A DNA stretch of 64,000 nucleotides from Fodinibius salicampi (GTDB lineage Bacteria; Bacteroidota; Rhodothermia; Balneolales; Balneolaceae): NCBI RefSeq assembly GCF_039545095.1, contig NZ_BAABRS010000004.1:1-64000 (forward strand). The letters are read 5' to 3'. The notes beneath the pieces were generated by a model, which saw nothing but the letters and a program-made list of their open reading frames with translations, was not told the DNA's origin and made no database searches. Positions 56,999 to 64,000 of the stretch are shown here, piece by piece. The stretch's first letter is position 1. The number at the start of each line of letters is the position of its first letter. The translations under genes were made by a program, and so were the position numbers.

Positions 56999-59900
56999 TT
57001 ACCGGTTGTCATTGTCAATCTGCTGGAGTAGGATATCTACTGCGCGTATTAGTTGAGTATCCTCTTTGCTTCGGTAATCCGGTGGATTAATGACCTCTAT
57101 ATCGGGCACAGCGGGACCGTGCTCCATGTTTTGATCCGTAGCCTTGACAAACCATCCGCGGAAGGGCAGCCGGATATAGGAATCTCCCATAAGTCCTGCA
57201 CCACCAGTTGATATGACAGCACCGAAAGTCGGCTCCCCAACCAGGGTTCCCAGGTTTAATTGTTTGTAGGCATGGGAGAATATTTCAGCGTTGGAATAAC
57301 TGTTCTGATTGGCCAATGTAATAGAATGGCGGGTCCAGCTTGAAAGAGGTAAACGTTCGCCAAAGGGATAGTGGTCCCGGAATTCAGTTTTTCTCTGACT
57401 TAAATTGTTGGTTGCTCCCCGGGGAATGGTGTACGCGTGTTGGCGATAGTTAAGCACCGTCAGAAGGTAGTCAGTGGTCCATCCGCCACCATTATAGCGA
57501 ACATCAATTACAATGCCTTCTTTTCCCTCACCGGCGGCAACCAGCTCGCGTTCGAAACGTTCAAAGCTTGGCCAGTTCATCCCCTGGATGTGGATATATC
57601 CCAGGCGGCTATTGGAATACTGTTCCGTCAGTTCTTTGCGTTTTTCTATCCATTCTTTGTAGAGTTCATCGCTGAGATTCCCGGTTGGCTCGATTGTAAT
57701 TTCGCGTTGCTCTCCTTTCGTATTTTCGACCGTCAAGAGTATAGGTGTGTCAACTTTATCGGTAAGTAGCTGATAGAAATTGTCTGTTTGGGCAACCGGT
57801 TGGTCATCTATATGCGTAATTACTTCTCCGACATGAAGTTTGCTCACTTCTCGATCAGCGGGAGAATTGGAAACAACACGATCAATTTTCGCACCTTTTT
57901 CCACGGGAGTTACTTCCACACCGAGCAGTCCGGTGCGAATACTTTGTGTTTCGGCACGTTCGGAGCCATAGAATCCCATGTGACTGGCATTGAGTTCGCC
58001 CAGCATCATGTTAATGACATCTTCAAAATCCCGGTCGGATGAGGCCTGCATAGCCCATGGCTTGTAATGGTCGTGAAGCTGATCCCAGTTTTTTCCATGA
58101 AAATCCGGGTCATAGAAACCGTTGTCAATCGTGCGCCAGGCCTCTTCAAAAATCTGCTCATGCTGTTTAGAGTGATTAATAGTCATCTTAGCCTGGAAGG
58201 GGAACTGCTCAAGGCGATCTTCATCCAGATTATAGCGACTAATGGTACCTCCGTCCCGTCTCAGGTAGAGGGCATTAAGATCAATGTTCAGGCGGACGTC
58301 GCGGGGATTGATATCCCCATCGGTTAAAGCTTTTCTTTCACTTCCGTCCCATGTTACCTGGTATAAATCCTGATCGGCATTGTATTCCCGGCGACTGTCG
58401 CGATTGGTTACAAAGTAGAAGGTCTGTCCATCCTCCGATATAGCGATGTCTGATTCGTTGCCCGGAAGAGAAGTAACCTGCTGTAATCGTTTATAAATGT
58501 TGTCAAAATCAATTTCTACGTTTACATTTGCCGTATCTTCCGGGGTGACTTCCTTAGGTTTCTGGCTTTTTCCCCATTCCAGCTCCGTGCGCTGCCAATC
58601 CCGCTTAGTTAACCAGGCAAACCAAATATCGTTATCTCCATTATTGCGGGAGGAAAGAAAAGCCAGTTTACTACCGTCAGGGCTCCATACAGGATCGGTA
58701 TCCGGATGCGGATGCTTACTTATATTGACTGGGTCGGTATTACCATCAACCGGATGGATGTATACTTCGGTATTAAAGTCAAGATTGGGCAGGGCGTATG
58801 CGAGCCATTCATTATCGGGGCTCCAGGCGATGTCTCGGGCGGTTGCCCAGCCAGTATCCAGCAGGATCTGTTCTTCCGATAGCTTTGCACTATCAGAAAT
58901 ATCAGCTGCCACTAATTTTCCCCGACCTCGGTTAAAAACAACTTTTTCGCCGTTGGGGGAAATAATGGGATTCCGCTCATCCTCTTCTTCGGTCGAGGTA
59001 AGCTGTGTGGTTTCAAATCGCATGCTTTCAAAAAGATTGTCTGTCTCGTCCTGCCCGGATTTGAGACTGTATAAATCATACTGCCCGTTACGGTCGCTGC
59101 TAAATATGAGGGTCTTATCATTCAAAAATGCTACATCACGGTCTCGATAGGGATGGTCTGTAACTCTGACTGCACGGTTTTTGTCAGGGTCATTGGGCTT
59201 GACAAAAATTTCACCCTCAATGACAAAAGCCATTAAATCGCCATTGGGAGATATTACAAATTCTTCGGCCTTTTCTGTAAAGGTTTTACGCTCAATATTA
59301 TAAAAGCGATCGTCGTGAGATACCTCAATGGATATCGGTTCCATATTATTACCATCAAGCGTATAAATGCCGGTCTGGTATTCCATGACGACCGTTTGGT
59401 TATTTGGGCTCACATCAAAATAACGGATGCCGTCACCTTCCAGATGGGTAATTTGGTTAGGAGAACTACTGGGCATTCCTTTATCGGTAAGCGTAATGCG
59501 ATACAGGTTATGAGTTCCATCTCGTTCGCTGATAAAATATAGTGCTTGATCATTGGCAAATGTGGGATACATGTCATTGCCCTCTGCATCCGTTAGTTGT
59601 CGAAAAGTTTGGCTCTCAGTATGGTAAAGCCACAGATCCTTATTGGCCGGCCCATCGTAGTTTTTGCGATAAACTCCGTTATATCCGCGGACAAACACCA
59701 TAAATTTGCCGTTTGGAGACATTGTTGACATAAATCCGAAAGCATCAAAATAACGTTCCGGGGTACCGCCTTCAGCTGGAACGGTATGAATTTCAGGCTC
59801 CCATTCTATCTGGTTATATAATCGGTCTGTTGTAAAAATAAGTTTGTTATCGTTTGTCCATCCAGTTAATTCGTCGGTGGTAGAATGATAGGTGATGCGT

Positions 59901-60208
59901 CGGATTTGACTCCCATTTGCATTCATTACAAAAAGGTCATCGTTGCCGTGGCGGTCACTTATAAAAGCAATTTTATCGCCATCGGGACTCCATTTAGGAA
60001 GAGATTCATAGGCTTCGTGTACCGTTAAACGGATGGCTCTTCCTCCACTAACAGGTACGGTCCATATATCTCCCTGGTAAGAGAAAGCGATGATTTTACC
60101 ATCGGGACTGACAGAAGGAAAGCGGACAAAAGGTTCATCGGATTGAGCCTGAACGGGTATAGCTGAAAGGGAGAAAAAAAATCCCAGTACAAATATAAAT
60201 TTCTTCAT
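56999..60208 (-). CDS. Exported tricorn-like S41 family protease
   Basis: The 1069-residue protein has a signal peptide (FIFVLGFFFSLSAIPVQA). WD40-like beta-propeller repeats cover about 25-660 (many SPDGxxIAF and SNRDG-like blades), followed by a helical linker, a PDZ domain (about 745-835; VTPVEKGAKIDRVVSNSPADREVSKL) and an S41 peptidase domain. The catalytic serine is S972 in NSYSNAEIF, with GIVIDVRYNGGGWTTDYLL upstream. Such enzymes trim peptides in the periplasm or outside. It is monocistronic. Length and domain order match tricorn-related secreted proteases of this phylum. Confidence 0.92.
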   Translation of the reverse strand: MKKFIFVLGFFFSLSAIPVQAQSDEPFVRFPSVSPDGKIIAFSYQGDIWTVPVSGGRAIRLTVHEAYESLPKWSPDGDKIAFISDRHGNDDLFVMNANGSQIRRITYHSTTDELTGWTNDNKLIFTTDRLYNQIEWEPEIHTVPAEGGTPERYFDAFGFMSTMSPNGKFMVFVRGYNGVYRKNYDGPANKDLWLYHTESQTFRQLTDAEGNDMYPTFANDQALYFISERDGTHNLYRITLTDKGMPSSSPNQITHLEGDGIRYFDVSPNNQTVVMEYQTGIYTLDGNNMEPISIEVSHDDRFYNIERKTFTEKAEEFVISPNGDLMAFVIEGEIFVKPNDPDKNRAVRVTDHPYRDRDVAFLNDKTLIFSSDRNGQYDLYSLKSGQDETDNLFESMRFETTQLTSTEEEDERNPIISPNGEKVVFNRGRGKLVAADISDSAKLSEEQILLDTGWATARDIAWSPDNEWLAYALPNLDFNTEVYIHPVDGNTDPVNISKHPHPDTDPVWSPDGSKLAFLSSRNNGDNDIWFAWLTKRDWQRTELEWGKSQKPKEVTPEDTANVNVEIDFDNIYKRLQQVTSLPGNESDIAISEDGQTFYFVTNRDSRREYNADQDLYQVTWDGSERKALTDGDINPRDVRLNIDLNALYLRRDGGTISRYNLDEDRLEQFPFQAKMTINHSKQHEQIFEEAWRTIDNGFYDPDFHGKNWDQLHDHYKPWAMQASSDRDFEDVINMMLGELNASHMGFYGSERAETQSIRTGLLGVEVTPVEKGAKIDRVVSNSPADREVSKLHVGEVITHIDDQPVAQTDNFYQLLTDKVDTPILLTVENTKGEQREITIEPTGNLSDELYKEWIEKRKELTEQYSNSRLGYIHIQGMNWPSFERFERELVAAGEGKEGIVIDVRYNGGGWTTDYLLTVLNYRQHAYTIPRGATNNLSQRKTEFRDHYPFGERLPLSSWTRHSITLANQNSYSNAEIFSHAYKQLNLGTLVGEPTFGAVISTGGAGLMGDSYIRLPFRGWFVKATDQNMEHGPAVPDIEVINPPDYRSKEDTQLIRAVDILLQQIDNDNR

Positions 60209-60379
60209 ATGATTAATTAGGTGGAATTGAACGACCTAATAGCCACGTTTTTTGATGAATGTGATGGATAAGGCCAAAGTAAAAATATCAATCAAACAAT
60301 AATGTAAGAGATTTGTTAAATAAAGCAAGTAATTCTCTAATTACCAGGTGATCGGATAATATGAACCAATCGAGTTTTT

Positions 60380-62239
60380 TTATTCTCTTTCGACTACTAC
60401 CAGCTGCTGAAATTGAAGGAGCAGTCGTTCAGTGACGGTAAGTTCTTGCATCTCCCTGCGAACCTGGATGGCTAATTTGGGATTGTCTGTAATGATTCCA
60501 TCAACTCCGTATTCGATCATATGTGCCATACCTGGAACCTCATTAACCGTCCAGGCATATACTTCTAAATTACGATTTTGTGCCTGATTTATTAACTGTT
60601 TGGAAATTGAACGCTGATTTATAGCCAATAGTCCGACAGGAAGCTGACTTATATCTCCCAATGTAAAGGCGGAAATATATCCAGTAGCAACTTCGGGTGC
60701 TATATCCTGAACCTTTCGGAGGCTTTCAAGGTTAAGTGAGAGGATTATTGTCCCATCAATCATTTCCTTTTGCCGGAGCTTTTTTACAGTACGGCTTATT
60801 AAGGCAGTATTGTTTTGCTTAAGCTCAATCATCAATTTAATTTGTCCCTGAGCGGCTTCTAAAAAATCATCCAATGTGTTTATCTTCGCCCGACCTTTCT
60901 TATCGAGTATATTCTGGAGCTCATTAAAGTTTGTTTCGGATATCTGAGCCGGGTTATTGGCCATGCGCATAAGGTCTAGGTCATGAGCCACTACAACGAC
61001 ACTGTCATTACTCAACTGGACGTCAATTTCAGCATATTCAGCATCGGTTTGGAAGGTGAGATCAAGTGCCTGAAGGGTGTTTTCAGGAGCGGGTGGTGGC
61101 CCCGCACGGTGGGCTATCACTTTTATATCAGAGTCTGAAGTTGATTTTGAAATTTCTGTAATCATATAGCCACTCAAAACAACGCTACTAAGAATAGCGA
61201 CTGCAATAATTGAAACAAGAATCTTTGGCCGTAATGCATTTCCTAAAAAGGAGGTTAGTTTTTTGAGTTTCGGCCGGGAGGAAGGAGCTTTTGTGGATAT
61301 GCCAACTTCTTGGTAATATAATTTTGTAATAAGTATGGAAACATGGGAGAAGCCCAGGAATGAAATAAGGGCATCGAGCATGAGAGAGCCTATTACATAA
61401 ATGCCGGTAGAGAGGGCAATGAAGCGTACACTTTGGATGTAGTGACTCATCCAATTAATCACCCCAGTTGACAGGACAAAGAAAATACCGGCTGCTGTCA
61501 GCCCTACAAATAACCAAATACCAGTGATTACCAGGATGATTTTCAGGTTGCTTTTGGATTGTTTGAAATCCAGATTCCAGGCATAAATAAAAGATTCTCT
61601 CACTGATTTTTGACTATGTAAATAAGTCGGTAGTGTTAAAATACTTCTGGCAATACAATACATGGCACCTAACAGCCATATGACAAACCAGGCTGTAGAG
61701 GTCAATAGTGCAAGATGCCATTCAAGGGGTGTTTCAGACAGATAGTAGTTAATGTCGTAGGTATTAAGGTAATACTCATAAATAAAGCCGAGTCCTGCCA
61801 ACAGCGGTAAAGCGAACAGTAGTCCCGCTGTAACTATGGTCAGACATAGACGAAAGAGTAGATGGATTTTACTGCTGATCCGGATAATAATATCACGGGA
61901 GCTTACTTTTTTACCATGGATATCATCCGTTACAATTTGTGATAAACCGGCAAATCGAATAACCCAAGCTGTAAGGGATAGGGCCGCAGCGAGCAAGATA
62001 TATCCTAATCCAACCGGGGATAATAACCATGAAAGCAGATCTTCATTACCAACAATGAGATTACCGCTCCGAAAGAATTGTAAGCCTAATACGGCAGATG
62101 AGACAGGGGCTAAAATAATGGCAACGATCGCCCAAACGAAAAGGGTCCATATTGCCATCGGTTTCCATAAGTGAATGAGGCTTCTCCAAGCCGACCGGCT
62201 ATGACGGGTATGAAAAATTTGAGAAAGATATTTCTTCAT
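60380..62239 (-). CDS. Membrane-anchored glycerophosphodiester phosphodiesterase
   Basis: The 619-residue protein has about eight membrane helices in its N-terminal 365 residues and a GDPD catalytic domain after that. H377 starts AHRAGPPPAPENT, then YAEIDVQLSNDSVVVVAHD and LMIELKQNN provide the metal and acid residues. GDPDs split glycerophosphodiesters into glycerol 3-phosphate and an alcohol. The membrane part suggests action on lipid headgroups at the membrane face. The gene is alone; no glpT or ugp genes are near. Confidence 0.9.
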   Translation of the reverse strand: MKKYLSQIFHTRHSRSAWRSLIHLWKPMAIWTLFVWAIVAIILAPVSSAVLGLQFFRSGNLIVGNEDLLSWLLSPVGLGYILLAAALSLTAWVIRFAGLSQIVTDDIHGKKVSSRDIIIRISSKIHLLFRLCLTIVTAGLLFALPLLAGLGFIYEYYLNTYDINYYLSETPLEWHLALLTSTAWFVIWLLGAMYCIARSILTLPTYLHSQKSVRESFIYAWNLDFKQSKSNLKIILVITGIWLFVGLTAAGIFFVLSTGVINWMSHYIQSVRFIALSTGIYVIGSLMLDALISFLGFSHVSILITKLYYQEVGISTKAPSSRPKLKKLTSFLGNALRPKILVSIIAVAILSSVVLSGYMITEISKSTSDSDIKVIAHRAGPPPAPENTLQALDLTFQTDAEYAEIDVQLSNDSVVVVAHDLDLMRMANNPAQISETNFNELQNILDKKGRAKINTLDDFLEAAQGQIKLMIELKQNNTALISRTVKKLRQKEMIDGTIILSLNLESLRKVQDIAPEVATGYISAFTLGDISQLPVGLLAINQRSISKQLINQAQNRNLEVYAWTVNEVPGMAHMIEYGVDGIITDNPKLAIQVRREMQELTVTERLLLQFQQLVVVERE

Positions 62240-62315
62240 TACCCGACATAATAACCAATCAAAAATAGAATTCCATTAGTTTAAGTCTCGTATTACGGGT
62301 CTAAAGTTAGACTTG

Positions 62316-64000
62316 TTAATTAAATGCAGTTCCTACCAATCCATTTGGCGGGCCGTAATTATTCTTTTGAGTGAAAATACATTCAAATTTTTGATAATCA
62401 CTATCGGTGTTTGGCCATAGGAAGGTTCCGTTGAGTTGTTCAACCAAGGTTTCAAGAAGAAGGTTATGTAGCGTTTTTTGCTTCTTAACGGCTACCTGGG
62501 ATTCGATAATATTATCACCTTCAAGGATAACATGAACTTGTTTCCCATATTGGCGAAAGATTATGTCAAGCTCTTTTCTGTTATTAACATTGGTGGTTTC
62601 GAATATTAGACCAAACAACTCATTTAGAAGAAGTCCGCATGGAATAGCTTGGTTAATATTGAGAGATAAGTCAGTTTTATCAACATTCACTGTGATATTA
62701 TGATTGTCAAGCTTTTGCTTGAAGGCCGGGGTATCAAACAGTTTCTTAATAAATTTATTGAAGGGGATATTATTTAAGTCTCCGCTTTGATACAAAACCT
62801 CATGGATAGAAGCAATGGTTAGTATTCTATCTTGTGTATCGGAAAGTTTTTTCTTCAGGTGCTCATTATCAGATTCATAAACCTGAAGTTCCACCAAGCT
62901 ATTAATCAGAGCAAGATTGTTTTTGACCCGATGATGAAGTTCTGACAATAATAGCATCTTTTCATTCAGGGCCTCCTCAATTTTCTGGCGATATTGGCGC
63001 TGCTGAGAAATATCCACATAAATTCCGTAGGTGGCAATTATCTCTTCCTGAAACTCCACAGGAACATTACCGATAAGCACGGGTACTTCCTGCCCATCTT
63101 TTCGAAGACGTAGTGATTCTTTTTGAAAAGTTCGACCGTTTTGAGTAGCAGAAGACATGGCTTCTGCCTCAGCCTTTTTATGATGGGGAGCTAATAATGT
63201 GTTGATATCTTTTTGCTCTATCTCTTTTTTTCGATATCCAAAAATAGTTTCAAAACTTTTATTGATTTGTTTGATCTTATTTTCGTTATCTACAATAGCA
63301 ATGCCTACCGGAGCATTTTGGAATAGTTGCTCGAGCATCAGCTGGTTTCTACGATTTTCTCGCTCAATATTCTTTTCTTCTGTTACGTCCAGCGCGGCTC
63401 CCGAAACATATTTATCTCCATCCTGGATAAACATTTTAGCTCCAATATAGTAGTCTCTAATCTCTCCCTTTTTATTAGTAATTTTTGTTTCCAAAGATAA
63501 TTCCTGGCCTTCAAGGCATTTCTTGAACTGTTTAAAATTATCTTCTTTGTGACCTTCAACAACAAAATCAAAGACTTTTTTCCCAGATAATTCTTCCGCA
63601 GAATATCCAAGTCGGGTTACTAGGTTTTCATTCCATCGAATCATTTCACCTTTATCATTGAGTACAAAAAATGCCCCGGGAATACTTCCGAGTGCATCTT
63701 TGATAAATTTTTTATTTCTGACCAGGTCTTGTTCTATTTCTTTTCTGCGACTGATATCCCGAATATTGACAATTGCACGAAGCTTTCCCGAATCGGTCCG
63801 ATAGGCACTGGAAGATATTTCCGCAGGTATTTTATGTCCCTTTTTATGAATCAGGTCCGTTTCAATCTGGTACTTACCGGTTTTTTTTCGTGTGGCAAGT
63901 GCTTCCTGGTATACAGGATCTTCTATATCCATGATATCTTCCCGGGAACATTCGACGAGATCCTCATGATCTCGCCCAAGAATATTTTCAGCGGCAGGAT
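62316..64000 (-). CDS. Multi-PAS histidine kinase (HisKA_2 type), N-terminus beyond the window
   Basis: The open frame continues past 64000, so ATG 63932 is internal. About 560 residues are visible: a partial PAS (ENILGRDHEDLV...), a second (SIPGAFFVLNDKGEMIRWN), a third (NAPVGIAIVDNENKIKQIN), then a HisKA_2 helix with the phospho-His in LLSELHHRVKNNLALINSLVE. The ATPase part keeps an N-box-like LLLNELFGLIFE, but where HATPase has DNGxG and the LGL loop it reads EGDNIIESQVAVKK and LHNLLLETLVEQLNG. ATP binding may be impaired. No response regulator is adjacent. Confidence 0.88.
   Translation of the reverse strand, partial: PAAENILGRDHEDLVECSREDIMDIEDPVYQEALATRKKTGKYQIETDLIHKKGHKIPAEISSSAYRTDSGKLRAIVNIRDISRRKEIEQDLVRNKKFIKDALGSIPGAFFVLNDKGEMIRWNENLVTRLGYSAEELSGKKVFDFVVEGHKEDNFKQFKKCLEGQELSLETKITNKKGEIRDYYIGAKMFIQDGDKYVSGAALDVTEEKNIERENRRNQLMLEQLFQNAPVGIAIVDNENKIKQINKSFETIFGYRKKEIEQKDINTLLAPHHKKAEAEAMSSATQNGRTFQKESLRLRKDGQEVPVLIGNVPVEFQEEIIATYGIYVDISQQRQYRQKIEEALNEKMLLLSELHHRVKNNLALINSLVELQVYESDNEHLKKKLSDTQDRILTIASIHEVLYQSGDLNNIPFNKFIKKLFDTPAFKQKLDNHNITVNVDKTDLSLNINQAIPCGLLLNELFGLIFETTNVNNRKELDIIFRQYGKQVHVILEGDNIIESQVAVKKQKTLHNLLLETLVEQLNGTFLWPNTDSDYQKFECIFTQKNNYGPPNGLVGTAFN

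Overview
The window most likely comes from a salt-adapted, mesophilic member of the Balneolota/Rhodothermota branch near the Bacteroidota (a Balneolaceae-like bacterium). This is inferred from the glycine- and acid-rich L7/L12 hinge, generally acidic proteins, Bacteroidota-type signal peptides and lipoboxes, DUF1015 beside serC, TonB paralogues with long acidic and proline tracts, and moderate GC content. No rRNA gene is present, so the assignment rests on protein character only.

1-11.7 kb is the conserved translation/transcription block: the end of tuf, tRNA-Trp, secE-nusG-rplK-rplA-rplJ-rplL, an intergenic hairpin, then rpoB and rpoC (both starting at TTG behind strong ribosome binding sites) and a textbook terminator. 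11.8-20 kb (minus) holds a YtxH-like protein and a three-gene RND efflux operon (adaptor lipoprotein plus two different pumps). 20-29 kb is housekeeping: fsa/tal, crtI, rlpA, a frameshifted DUF1206 gene, tRNA-Thr, a rhomboid protease, serC-DUF1015, a DUF1080 protein and a DUF1844-NUDIX pair.

29-31.5 kb holds three consecutive TonB paralogues with mosaic sequence identity. 31.5-35.7 kb is a tight minus-strand operon proS-PAP2-like-nnr-vanZ-like, followed by tRNA-Met and a secreted dienelactone hydrolase-like protein. 37.0-38.5 kb is non-coding but structured: two related hairpins, a 12-bp inverted repeat and seven units of a diverged 22-bp tandem repeat.

38.5-47.3 kb is the most interesting region. 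It encodes a TIM-barrel isomerase, an exported RraA/aldolase-like protein, two Tat-exported enolase-superfamily enzymes flanking a BASS-type sodium symporter, and an AGE/cellobiose-2-epimerase-like lipoprotein. I infer a mostly extracytoplasmic acid-sugar pathway (epimerise, dehydrate, cleave, import the product). The cluster is bordered by decayed genes: a PQQ-dehydrogenase N-terminus, a clear ECF sigma C-terminus and a possible second one, so it sits in a region that has been rearranged.

47.7-64 kb returns to scattered functions: a NarL-type regulator, aspS with a DUF429 protein, a soluble transhydrogenase, Mn-type SOD, a bacilliredoxin, a TetR-AarF operon, a dead umuD-like gene lacking its catalytic serine and without an adjacent umuC, a tricorn-like S41 protease, a membrane-anchored glycerophosphodiesterase, and a multi-PAS HisKA_2 histidine kinase that runs off the right edge.
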